In this document: piece after piece, positions 23,355 to 34,239 of the stretch
How positions within the stretch are numbered: position 1 is the stretch's first letter
How the letters are laid out: the number at the start of each line of letters is the position of its first letter
The notes under the pieces: model-generated
Databases searched by the model: none
Told to the model about the DNA's origin: nothing
What the model saw: the letters and a program-made list of their open reading frames with translations, nothing else
Translations under genes and position numbers: made by a program
DNA from: Oxytricha trifallax
Lineage: Eukaryota > Ciliophora > Spirotrichea > Sporadotrichida > Oxytrichidae
Direction of reading: 5' to 3'
Assembly: GCA_000711775.1 (NCBI GenBank)
Contig: ARYC01017123.1
Span: 62,001 to 126,000 of the forward strand
DNA: 64,000 nucleotides

Positions 23355-23480
23355 GACAACAAATAAAAACTGATGTAGACTAAACGTAGATGTTGTGATC
23401 CAGTGATTCAAACATCTATATAAGAAAATGATTCCCCAGAGGTATAAATTGCAAGTATATTCAGAAAGTAATGAATTACG

Positions 23481-26450
23481 TTTCAGTTATTATTATAGAA
23501 GGATTTTTATTGCATTTAATTTACTTTTTAGTAATTATTTATCTGTTTATCTCTAAAAAGTCAAATAAAATATATGTGATTCATAAAATAGAAATACTAG
23601 ACTAATTGTAAATCATCGTAATCTTAAGCTAAATATAATATGAAAATAAACTATTATTAATAGAATTTTTTTATATAATAACAATTAGAAATTTGATAAA
23701 TTCAATTGGATAATTCAAATTGAAATGAAGATTGATGGATAGGGAAAATTTTATAAATTACTTTTTATTCTAAAAATCTTTAGAATCCCCTAATTAATCT
23801 TATCTCTTAATAATTTAATCAACAAAAATGAGAGTGGTTTATGAATTAATTTCTTCTTTAATCAAAACTAAGTAAACTCTTATGCTCTTAGACATTCCTT
23901 CATTAATAACTTTTAATAATATAGTAGAAATTGTTGGAATTTGCATAGAATACAAATTCTCGAATATTAAAACCTTATTCTAGCTAAATATAAATTTTAC
24001 AAATATCTGCTCCTAATCATTTATATAAATATTTTATAAAAAATACTGTAAAACAATCTTCCCTCATGCATACTTACCTTTATCATAATATTATTTAAAT
24101 GCTAATTTTTTATTTAATTGAAAATCAGCTAAAATTTTTAGAATTGCCAAATCCAAATTGTATATATAAAATACAAAGAAATACTTTTTCCCTTTTCTTT
24201 CATATTAGTTCATAAATTCCTAAAGCTAAAAAATTAATAGAAATTTTCTCACTTTGTGAAGTTGTGTATAATAACTAGAGATACAATAATTTGCAAGAGG
24301 TAATGTAAAAATGCGAGAAAAACTCCTTATTTATAAACAGAAAAATTAAGGTAAGACAACTTTTGACAAAAAGATATATCATTTCAACTATAGTATCACT
24401 AAGCATAATAAGATCCAATAAAATATGGATAAAAGTAAAAATTTTTTATTGATGGCTATTTTTATTGAATAATTAAGGAGAAATATCTATGATGATGAAT
24501 TATCTGAAAAATGCAACAAGATTTTAAAAGTTTCTGATATTTAATAAGTATTTAATTAATATTTATTTATTATATATCACTTATTTTTAAAATAGTAACA
24601 TATGAATTTCGTATTAATAACTATAAGATTCTTCTCATAGCGAGAAAAATTTATAAAAAATTTTTCGATTTGATAAGTTAACGATTAAAATATTTAAAAA
24701 TATATTATAAGTATAGTTTTTGATATCTAATTTTAAAACTGGTGAATATTCAAATTTTACCTCAATATTATAATTTTTTTGTATTTTGAATCTACCGTAT
24801 ATATTGCAAATGATTGGAGTAAAAGATAATATTACTATAATCAGAATAACTATTCTTAAAGAATCTTGGGTAGTAGAAAGCAAATTTATCAAGTTAGAGA
24901 AATATAGAATTATGATTATGAATAAGTCTTTATCAGAAAATCATTTGTTATAAAATCTGAATCTACAAAATTATAATACTACTTTTAATAATTTCTTCTT
25001 GATTGCTTTGAAAATCATTATAAATCTTAATCATTTTAGAATAAATTATTGCTTTTTAAATTTTAAAGTATCTATACCAATTTAACTTCTTTATTTTATT
25101 TAAAGTTTTCTTTATCAGTTTAAGGAATTTTATTTTATAATTAAATTCTATATATTTTTAAGAATACTCTAATGTCATTGATTCATAAATCATTCATCAG
25201 GATGGAATTTTCTAAATTTATTATTTTACAAAATGTATTAAGGATAAAGCTATAATCTTAGACATAATTTCCTTGGAAACAAACTTCCCAGATTTCAAAT
25301 CTTATTTTGTTCGATTGATTAATTGAAATGATTTAATTTATCTTATTATATTCCTTTCTCATTCTTGATAAATAAGCTTTTCACAACTCACTACTTTCTT
25401 AATCAAGATTATTGTGCTAGAAAAAAAATTTAAGTTAATACGAAGTTTTCATAAAGAATGAGATAAATATTTTTACATAGTTTGAAAAATTTTTTATAAA
25501 ACCCTAATTAGTAAAATTTAAAGGCATTTGTGGTAAATAAATTGTGAGAGTAATTAATTTCAATATAGATTAATATTATTACTATATTCATTAATAAATT
25601 ATACTTAAAATAAATTATCAAATCCTTTTTCAAATTTTTGTTGTAAATATTAATATAACAAAACTGTGTTTAATTATTATTATAGGGGGTTCTTCTTTTT
25701 TTGCTGTATCTAAAAGTCCTTTCTATATTTTAATAAAAATACTGATTTCTTTAACCTAATTTTTGAATTATCTTTAATACTCTGTGCCTTTCTATTAAAT
25801 TCAAAAGGAATCATCATAAAAATTTTCATTTAATTTCTGAGTCTTTCAACTGTAAGAATAACAGAAACTGCTTTTTTCTTTAATTTTATTTTGAGAGATA
25901 TTTCCAATTATTCAAACATATTTAAATGAAGTATATTGAAGTAAAACACTAATATTATTCCCTAAAATTAATAGTTATACATACAAAATTTTATAAATTA
26001 ATCAAGGGTTAAATTCTTTATAAACACCAATTTTTTAACAAGATTAATTAGAATAATTAGTTTTAGAGAAATTTAAAATTTACAGAAGTTTATTAGTTAT
26101 TAATAAATCACTCTATTCAAATGATTGGACTCTTTTATCTGTATGAAAAATATCATCTATAACTTTTTATAAAAAAAAAAGATAATTTATATTTATAATA
26201 TCTTCTAAATTGAGATAGAATCTTTTTTTTTATATGATTCTTAATATAAAATAAGTATGAATACCTCCTTCAATAAAATCTTTTAGATATACCACTTCTT
26301 TAGGAGCTAAATTCTATATGTGAAAATTGCAAGACAACTTACTAAATTGCTTTTTGAATGTAAAAAATGTATAAAATATGAGATTTATTTTGCTAATAAC
26401 TATAAAATTAAATTTTTTAACTTTAAGTTGTATTAGACTCAAATTTTTAT
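23481..26450. other. AT-rich stretch, no clear gene
   Basis: No coding region can be supported. A minus-strand 85-codon frame at 24635-24892 is Ile/Leu/Asn-rich without motifs. At 26004-26040, GGGTTAAATTCTTTATAAACACCAATTTTTT resembles 30962-30995, so a low-copy repeat may be present. Confidence 0.4.
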
Positions 26451-26451
26451 T

Positions 26452-26690
26452 ATTGTTAAAATAGATAAAAATAAGAAATTTGAGAAATACAAATTAATTT
26501 TTAAATATATTAGTAATTACAACTGTCATGATTTAGGAGTATCATTAATACTAATTTGATTTAGATTTAAAATTTAATTAATTAATATAGATATAATATA
26601 TTAAAAAGTGGTCAGGTGGTCTGGCCGGAGTTTTTGGTGGTCCACCACAAATGTATTATATAATTAATATATGAATTACCAATGTGTAGA
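26452..26690 (+). repeat. left terminal inverted repeat of the Rep element
   Basis: It matches the reverse complement of 28110-28347 with a constant register and only a few mismatches. The outer 155 bp are AT-rich. The inner part, from GTGGTCAGGTGGTCTGGCC through TTGGTGGTCCACCACAA (about 26607-26650), is GC-rich and contains a small palindrome (TGGTGG, one base, CCACCA). The outer GTGGT can also pair with the closing ACCAC. This resembles hairpin-forming replication origins, though this is only an inference. Confidence 0.9.
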
Positions 26691-26800
26691 ACTACAAGGG
26701 AACCAACACACCGAAGACCATTACGACGGATGTTTAAAATGACTGAGAGGCCATCGTGACCTTATTACTGCGCGGAGACTCAGTAAGAAAACTATTAATA

Positions 26801-27175
26801 ATGTCTCACAACCGTGACTAATTCTTCCTACAGATTCAAAGCTAGGGTAGCTCCGACCTCTGGAAGTAGTGCCAATGCTTAATGACAAGTCAACTTCCGG
26901 GATTCAGTCACATTGAGGTCTACAACGATCGTTCCAATGAGATTTACTACCTCTGCATTCGCTTCAAGACAAATCCCATCGGAGCCAACAAGTAATACTT
27001 CACAGAAAAGAAGCGCAAAGGCAAAGCGTTTATGACACAGCTGGAACTAACCGCCAAGCTATCGGACATCATTCATCCGAGAAGTTCGCATCAGAAGTGG
27101 ATAAACTAAAGCTAATATACGGGCCTTCTCATCATTACGAGCAGTTTATCGCAAAAAAGAATGCTAAGAAGGTGA
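26801..27175 (+). pseudogene. N-terminal part of the Rep-like protein
   Basis: The frame starts with ATG at 26801, the first good start inside the left repeat, and ends at TGA 27173-27175. About the first 90 codons are protein-like and include four in-frame TAA/TAG codons. Segments such as HIEVYNDRSNEIYYLCIRF and a basic EKKRKGKAF are visible. I looked for HUH-endonuclease motifs (two His around a hydrophobic residue and a downstream Tyr-x-x-Lys) and found none convincing. From about 27065-27085 the coding sense moves to the next frame, consistent with a frameshift. The role is presumed to be origin recognition by position only. Confidence 0.55.
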
Positions 27176-27672
27176 AGGAATCATAAATGCAGGAGAGCGG
27201 TTCTAGAGGCGCTGTCGATGTTACCAATGACTACATGATCGAGAGGTTTTCAGGGGGAGCACAGTCAAAAAAGGAGTTCATTCGGAAGAATTCAGGTGAC
27301 GTGACCCAGCTAGTAACCATTGCCAAGGCATACAACTCAATGAACTACGCTGATCAAGTGATACAGAAGTCTGGTGTCTCCATTAGGGATAGGGTACCAA
27401 TCATTAAATCTCTCCAAGAATATATTGCCGATCTCAAGAAAAACGGTGATGATTCCAGAACCCCAAAGGATGCCGATCTACAAGTACTTGACTACCTCCA
27501 CATTCTCGATGCCCTGTATGAGCTCCTAATCAAACGCAAGAACAGAAAGATTCACAGCATCTGGATATACTGGACAACCAATACGGGGTAGACAAAAATC
27601 ATTCGCATTCTAGAGGAGATATTCGTGTGCAAACAATATGTACAGTTAAATTCACATTTTCACGTCCAATGA
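27085..27672 (+). pseudogene. central part of the Rep-like protein with Walker A
   Basis: This frame continues the protein after the first frameshift and ends at TGA 27670-27672. It contains a helical, charged linker (QSKKEFIRKNSGDVTQLV; VLDYLHILDALYELLIK). It then has IWIYWTTNTGQT at 27559-27594, aligning with the SF3 Walker A consensus GxxNxGKT. The catalytic Lys codon is TAG here, read as Gln, a one-base change from AAG; the first Gly of the motif is also altered. The ATPase would therefore be dead. The coding sense moves to a third frame soon after the Walker A. Confidence 0.65.
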
Positions 27673-28043
27673 AGAAAGACAAGGCCGGCGTGCCACAAAT
27701 ACTCATCATTAACGAGCTCAATCTCCCGAAGGTATATGGATCATCAGGGATTGCGGGGATGAAACGTTTAATGGAGAGTGAAGGGATGGCCATAGAGCAG
27801 AAGTATGGCGGCGTTGAATTCAGGTACACGGGGTGTTTCATAGTCATCACATCAAAAACACTGCCGTTTAGTAAGATGGACCCTGAAGATGCCAATGCTT
27901 TCAAGTCGAAATGTCTGCTCTGCCAATCCGAGATACCGACACTAAGCGGGGAGGAGGCATTCCCTCTAACAGCGCCAATGGTAGCCCGGTTTCTCTACTC
28001 AAGATTTTAAACCGATCAGGAAACCAAGAAAGCAGCAGAATGA
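27590..28043 (+). pseudogene. C-terminal SF3 helicase part with Walker B and motif C
   Basis: The third frame carries PQILIINELN at about 27692-27722 (Walker B, acidic Glu present). Then FRYTGCFIVITSKTLPF at about 27821-27870 matches SF3 motif C (I-T-S-N in the family, Lys here instead of Asn). A cysteine pair CLLC follows. TAA at 28008-28010 is read through as Gln and the frame ends at TGA 28041-28043, about 65 bp before the right repeat. The order and spacing of A, B and C motifs over three frames make the SF3 call robust, even though all three motifs differ from consensus. Confidence 0.7.
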
Positions 28044-28109
28044 GATCACATAGTCAGTGGTCAGAGACAGAGGAGAGATGTCTAGTGAGTGTACGCAGTA
28101 TTAGTTTAA

Positions 28110-28347
28110 TCTACACATTGGTAATTCATATATTAATTATATAATACATTTGTGGTGGACCACCAAAAACTCCGGCCAGACCACCTGACCACTTTTTAAT
28201 ATATTATATCTATATTAATTAATTAAATTTTAAATATAAATCAAATTAGTATTAATGATACTCCTAATTCATGACAGTTGTAATTACTAATATATGTAAA
28301 ATTAATTTGTATTTCTCAAATTTCCTATTTTTATCTATTTTAACAAT
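28110..28347 (-). repeat. right terminal inverted repeat of the Rep element
   Basis: This is the reverse complement of 26452-26690, with the GC-rich palindromic core at 28150-28192. The outer end is TAACAAT at 28341-28347, followed by unrelated AT-rich DNA. Confidence 0.9.
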
Positions 28348-29090
28348 ATTCAAAAATCTAAAATTCTTTTATTTTTGAATTAATGTAATTTTGTTTATAA
28401 AGAAAAGTTAATGTAATTATATAATAATGATTTAAATTTGATTAAACTGGAATCAAACACTACATATATTTATATGCTAGTACAGTAAAATTTTATGGCA
28501 AATATACTGAAATCATTCAATATATTAATTTTTAGATTTTTCATGATTTGAATATAAATTCAGTGTACGTTTTTATTTTCACTGATTCTCTTGTTTTCCA
28601 TAATTTATTAATTCATAAATTTTAGATAGTCTTGAAATTATTTTGGTGCTTGTTGACGAATATTTGTTTTCATACTTTTATATCATTTAACGAATTATAA
28701 TATTCTCAAGGGAATATTATTGCCTTTTATTATATTTTGTTTCAATTTTATTTAAAATTAAATAAATAAATTTATTATTTTGAATATATTTTAAGAAAAA
28801 GATTGTAAAAAAAGATTAAAGTAAATAAAATAAAAGCTAAGAGATATAAATAATTATTTGAATAATATTTTGTAATTCAATAGTTATTAGCTTTTAATTA
28901 GTTTTAAATGCAGCTTATTTTATATTATTATATTGAGAACTTGATTGTGATATAGAATTGCTTGGGAACCTTAAAATATGAATAAATTACCTGTGAGTGA
29001 TTATGAACTCCCATTTCTCATAATAGTTATAATCCTTCATCACTAATTGATAGCCTTATTTTAATTCTTAGTATGAAAAGCTGGAAATTT
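28348..29090. other. AT-rich stretch, nothing seen
   Basis: I see no gene or repeat beyond the end of the inverted repeat. Confidence 0.4.
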
Positions 29091-30310
29091 TATTTGACTA
29101 TGAAAAAAGGGAATGGATATTTTGTCTTTCTGCACATAGGCCACGGATCACTATCATCAATATTTTTAGCAAATATTCTTTGAATAGTAGGGTATCTAGG
29201 TTTATACTGATTTAAACGCAGCTACAAGGCAATTAGCAACGTCACTTTAAAAATGTTTCTACCCAAATGTCATTCTTTAACGCTACCATCATGAGTTAAA
29301 TGAATATAACTCATTAAATTTTGGTACTTCTGAGATAATAGCATTACAAAAAAAAGCGGAGATAAACTTGACAGAGCCTCTTTTTTAATAGCATCACTCT
29401 ACAAAAACGCTATCACGACTGTGGAATTTCCGACTTAGACAACTATAACAACCTAGATAATCGGGCATCTTTGTTTCTATGGTTATCACATTAAATTCAA
29501 AAGCTCATTTAATATGTCTCATCATAAGCTCTTGTAGAATTGCTCCTTACAAGAAGCTGTTTTCTCTACTTTTAATATCATTTTCGTTAGAGAACAGTTT
29601 GAATATTGACTTGATACAGCGGAGATGACTTGGTAGATTCCTATAGGCATTTATAGACTTTTATAGAAGAATTATCACTCTCATTTAGCTATCCTATGGA
29701 TTCTTGTAAGCCCCCTATTGCCTACTCAAGATTATTTCGTATTTCTTCTACTTTTGTTTCCAATTACATAACCAATTTCTATAATCTCAGGTATGTTTAT
29801 TAAGTCAAAGAGGCCAGACTTTTGGTTAGTTGGAATTATACGTGTCTGGAGCATTAAGAACTTTTAGTACAATATTTTCTTTAGCTCTCCCATTTTTTAA
29901 TCATTTGCCTTGAATAAATAGTTTTTTTCAAAGAAAATTTATTGCATCATGCACTTCTAATGTCCAAAGCAACAATTATAACTCGAAGTTCAATTTTTTT
30001 GACCACAAATACTCAAAGACTAACTGTTGCTGTATGAATTATATAGATGAGCAATTAATTGCTGATACAGCCCAAATCTCATGCATCTTTCTTTGTGTGC
30101 CCTTGAGTAATCTTTTTATTTGATCGAGTAAGGATAATGTTTTGGGATTTCAATGATTCATTATCTTCCATATATGTTTTGTTGCTTGCTGGATATTTCC
30201 CTATTCACTATTGTAAAACATTTTCCGTTCTTATACCATGGGCAATAGCCTTGAATGTGTTATTATAACTATTAATACAGCCTAAAGCTTAGCAGTATCT
30301 ATTATTAGTT
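29090..30310 (-). pseudogene. large minus-strand pseudogene, unassigned
   Basis: On the minus strand, several ciliate-code runs follow one another in different frames. They are NSYNNTFKAIAHGIRTENVL (near 30240); HEIWAVSAINCSSIQF and EYLWSKKLNFELQLLLWTLE (near 30090-29940); NAYRNLPSHLRCIKSIFKLF (near 29620); MPDYLGCYSCLSRKF (near 29450); and YKPRYPTIQRIFAKNI with DPWPMCRKTKYPFPFF (near 29200-29100). The composition is clearly protein-like but at least four frame changes are needed. I could not assign a family; a retroelement or transposase C terminus is possible because of the Cys-containing tail. It is a heavily decayed gene. Confidence 0.45.
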
Positions 30311-32640
30311 TTTTTTAAATAATTAAACCCCATAAGTAATTCATAAACCAATCGTGGATTATTTATGAAATAGATGTATTTAAAAATATATTGTAGAAGG
30401 TTAAGATTTAATGTAAATTAAATAAAGCGAATAATAATTTAATTATATAATTAAAACCCCAAGAGTAAAATTTTAGCAACAAATCGTGAACTGCAAAAAT
30501 GAATAGAATGAACAAGATAAATATAAGAAAAGCTGATATTAACTTAATCATTTTCATTTAATAAATAAATATATTTCTTTATCAACACTTTAAAGCAATT
30601 TTTCGCCTTTGTGAGCTCCATCCTTATTTACTTAAACTTTTTATCTTTCACATCATTAACAGTAGGACTTAGTTTGAAGATATTATGTTTTCATAAAATA
30701 CTGATTCTTTGTGCGATTTTGTTTTCGCTTATCATTTAGAAGATTTCTTTAGCTGTCTTGAGATTTTCTATTTTAAGATTTACTCTTAGTGTTTTTCGAT
30801 TTCCTCTAAAATCTGAACTGATTTCTCAAGCAGTATACAATGAAGAAATATTAGAAATTACTATGAGATTAAAGATATATAAAAGAGTTAATTTATTGGT
30901 AAAAGGTAATGTTAAACTATTGGTCAGTTGGGGAACATAGATAAGTATATCCTTTGGAGATAGGGTTCAATTCCTTATAAACCCAATTTTTTTAAAAGAA
31001 TTAGTCTTAAATGTTTTACTTTTATTAGCTATATAAATTAATTATTAATCAAAAATTTAACAATCACCCTTATAACAATGATTTTGGGGTTTTATTAAAA
31101 CATTTATAATTTATAGCATTCTCAAAAACTTTAAATTTTTTGCCTTCTTTTACAGCATATCGTTTTTTAAATACTGTATAATTCAAAATTTTTATGAATA
31201 AATCTAAATCGTTCTTTCATATTTTTATAATTTAACTCTTTTATTAAAGCTTTCTTCTGAGTATTTAAGGAAATTATTAGTGTATTTTCGTTTAATTAAT
31301 GACATTTCCCTCTTTAATTTAGAGATCTTTTTTTTGAAAATGCTCAGAATTAGAATTAACGATATAAAATTTTTATTACATACTTAAAACGATTTCAAGA
31401 CTTTTAAACTGTAAAGTAAACAATTCTCAAGATGGTAGTACACCTAAGCTAAAGTATCTAATTTTAATTTAACTAATACTAATCATTTTATACTTATTTT
31501 AGTCTTTTATCTATAAAAAAATTAATTATCAAGTTTTACTATAATAACAATAGTTTGTGTTACATTCTAATTTTAAATAGATTAAATTAATATTTATAAT
31601 CAACATATAAATTTTACTCTATTGTTTTTAAGTAAAGTAATAAAATTAATTACCGTTTAGGTACATTCTTATTTTATTATTTATATCTATTTTGCAAAAA
31701 AATATTACTCTTTTATGTACATTTATTTTCACTCTCAACAAATTGAAACGAAAAAAAATGAAAAATGGTATCAAATTTCAATTACATTTATATATTTAGA
31801 GTTAATTTTTATTTATAAATCTTTGGAAAAGAATTATAGAAATATTTATTAAAAAATAATGGAATATGAATAGTTTCAATAATAAAAATTATATTTTTCA
31901 ACAAATTTTATTAATTTCAGTCAATCCCATTTATTAAATAGAAACTCCAAAATTTATAGAGGGTTTTGATTAAAAAACTTATTTCCTTTAATTTTTACTT
32001 AATTCATTAATATACTATTAATAAGTTCTAAATTAAACCTTAATAGACCTCAATGAATTAACAATCAATCATAAACAGAATTCAGGAAATTTAATTTTTA
32101 ATGAAAAAAATTATAAACATCTTTAAAATTATTATATTTAAAAAATACTTATACATTCGGTCAAAAGTATTTAGAATTCAGTGATATTACGGTAGCTCTC
32201 CACAAATCGTCTACGGAACGCACAAACGGGCTTCACTAGATTTTAGATATAAGCAAGAGATAAATATCCTTTAAAATCTTTCAGTCATCATAACCCAAAT
32301 TTTCTAGCTAAATATATGACTTGATATAACCTATAAAGTGAAATAGAAATAAAAAATATTTCTAGTGAAAGGAGATAAGTAAAAAGGTTATTTATAACTC
32401 ACTAAAAATATGAAAAAGTTACTTAACCCTGAATTATTTTTAAACAAAACTTATATTATTGAAGAGCAGGGTACCAAATATAAAAGTAAAATGATGTTTT
32501 AAATTATTGTTTAGTATAGTAATTATAAATTTTTATTTTTTTCACGCATATCACATTCTACAGTTAACTAATTTATAGGCATCAATTTTTAATTCACTAT
32601 AATTTTGCCAAAAATATACACGCCAGTATAATGACCGCAT
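30311..32640. other. AT-rich stretch, no clear gene
   Basis: A plus-strand frame at about 30758-31070 (starting TTG) is open under the ciliate code and mildly protein-like (SLFRFPLK-type composition), but it has no ATG and no motif. GGGTTCAATTCCTTATAAACCCAATTTTTTT at 30962-30995 resembles 26004-26040. A GC-richer patch at 32190-32240 has no frame. Confidence 0.35.
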
Positions 32641-32661
32641 CAAGTTATTCTAAACTATAGT

Positions 32662-32935
32662 ATGGATGAGGAAACATCCTCTTGGACAGATGAGACTGGA
32701 ACTTGAAAAGTCAAAGTATGAATATCTGATTATCTTTATCTGGCTGGCTTAAGTCCCAGTATTAATTTCAGTAAAGTATTAAATGAATAAAATATAAAGT
32801 ATGGAATTAACAACACTTCAAATAAGGAGGAAGTATAGAAAGAGCCTATCAAAAATGAGAAAGTTGGAAGTTACAAAAGTCAGAGTAAGTTAGCTTTTCA
32901 ATAACTAAATAATTTTTAAAAGATAAAGATTTTAG
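32662..32935 (+). pseudogene. exon-like coding remnant with candidate intron
   Basis: The frame starts at ATG 32662 with MDEETSSWTDETGT, meets TGA, then KVKV and TGA, then continues ISDYLYLAGLSPSINFSKVL and EVQKEPIKNEKVGSYKSQ. Directly after this, GTAAGT at 32885-32890 begins a possible 51-nt intron ending TTTTAG at 32935, a size and composition normal for ciliates. The acidic, Trp-containing start and the splice donor at the end of the protein-like part make it look like a real first exon. The two TGAs would stop it. The family is not recognised. Confidence 0.5.
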
Positions 32936-33904
32936 CAATTATATTTTATAAAAAATATAATTAATATAGTCATTTTGTTTATTTCATTAAATTTAAGCAA
33001 AGTATTCTATAGTATACAGAATAAAATCTTTATAAATTATATTCATGTTATTTTCTTTCTTAGTAGAAATAATAATTGAAATTTATTAACACTTTCTCAT
33101 TGATATTTTAATGATTCTATAGTGATAATACCTATTATCTTTATTAATTATTAATGTTCCTTGTAATTTATTCAATATAAGTTTTGAGAAATCTAAATCT
33201 TTCAACAACATCACCCAAATCTTAATTAACTTTATATTATAAAATTCCAGTAGAAGATCTTTGATATTAATTTGAAATCAGGCAAATTTATAACCTTTAA
33301 ATTTTTTGATAAAATTTTAGGTATAGTTTTTGCCAATTCTTAATTAATTTTACCTACCTTTACTGCTTTTTGGTAGAAATATCTAATAAATTTTAATTAA
33401 AATAAACTTATTAAATATTATCGAAAATCATATGAATTATTTGTTCACAAATTTATGAAATTTTAAAAATCATGATTTCTTAATATAAGGTACCAATGCA
33501 AAGACAATCATTTAGACTGTCTTTGTATTTGAGTTAATGAAACCAGTGGTCACTACCTAAATGGAATAATAATTTTTCATTCCTCTTATTAAAATCTTTT
33601 ATGCTAAATCTTATACTGACTTTCCATTCTTAATCACGCTTTGATATTCTCTCCTGTTATTTAATGTAATATTCTTACAATCAGAAAATCTTGTATCATG
33701 ATTTGTATTAAGTAGCTTTGTTCATAAATGAAGGGAAATAAATTTTAGTCACAATCTATTATGAGGTCCTCTTAAATTTAGCTCTTGAAAAATTTCTCAA
33801 AGTACTGTCGTAGCAATCTTCTAAATTAATTTTGATATTTTGGGGTTTAAAATACAGATGAACAATTTTTTATTTTTGCAGTTGCCTCACTACAAAAGCT
33901 AAAC
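32936..33904. other. AT-rich stretch, nothing seen
   Basis: The frame from the upstream exon stays open to TGA at 33112-33114, but its composition becomes plain AT-rich. I see no other gene, RNA or repeat. Confidence 0.4.
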
Positions 33905-34234
33905 TCATTATGTTCCTCCACTTTACTAGTCTTATTTATTTAAGATTAAGTAAATTTCCCAAAGTAAAGTCATACCTTCTAAGCAAAATGAGTAAATATG
34001 TGGCACTAAAAAATAATTATAATTTTTTTAAAAAAAGATCTTTGGTTATTTAATCAAGATACTTTATTTGATAACCAGTATAGTAGTAATCATTATCTGT
34101 CTCATTGTATCTCTCTCTCTCGATGGAATCCACCTTTCTTTAAGCTTAGGATTAATGTCTTGTCTATGTTTATGGCCAAGGGATGGTCTCCTCACAATCA
34201 TTTATTTATTTGAGTCAATAAGTATTTGTTTCAT
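33905..34234 (-). CDS. 109-residue basic protein, unassigned
   Basis: The minus-strand frame runs from ATG 34234 to TGA 33905-33907, with TAA/TAG as Gln at several positions. The N-terminal 50 residues are basic and protein-like: MKQILIDSNKQMIVRRPSLG, then HKHRQDINPKLKERWIPSRE. The middle is AT-rich (Ile/Gln/Lys/Phe) and the end is GMTLLWEIYLILNKQDQQSG. It could extend a little upstream because no stop precedes the ATG closely. A plus-strand standard-code frame over the same DNA has low-complexity hydrophobic composition and is rejected. No motif was recognised, so no function can be offered. Confidence 0.45.
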
Positions 34235-34239
34235 GATGT

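Larger units (their letters stand above)
19830..23480 (+). mobile_element. non-LTR retrotransposon (LINE), copy 1
   Basis: This plus-strand copy has a short ORF1 (19888-20238), then an apurinic-type endonuclease domain, a reverse transcriptase with YADD, and a C-terminal domain ending at TGA 23352-23354. The ends are approximate. It belongs to the same family as the minus-strand copy at 52240-55640: matching stretches include IVMGDLN against IVMGDFN, YIRSLVIYKYT against QIRSLIILKYT, NVTQFKE against NVTQLKE, and a C-terminal LIN-SGD-TR motif. It has frameshifts, TGA breaks and a nested 390-bp insertion, so it is inactive. Confidence 0.85.
26452..28347. mobile_element. 1.9-kb TIR element carrying a Rep/SF3-helicase-like gene
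   Basis: The element is bounded by about 238-bp terminal inverted repeats (26452-26690 and 28110-28347). Its unique interior of about 1.4 kb is near half GC while the flanks are about four fifths AT. Inside lie three consecutive plus-strand frames with superfamily 3 helicase motifs: a Walker A-like TNTGQT, a Walker B ILIINELN and a motif C VITSKTLP. In known elements such helicases drive rolling-circle or hairpin replication of small ssDNA viruses, plasmids and related transposons. The frames use TAA/TAG as sense codons, so the element was adapted to a ciliate-code host. No target duplication is evident. It is decayed by frameshifts. Confidence 0.85.

Noticed and set aside
26801..27175. HUH rolling-circle endonuclease domain in the Rep-like N terminus
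   Set aside because: I looked for the paired-His motif and a Tyr-x-x-Lys motif in all three frames and found none convincing. Only the helicase part is supported.
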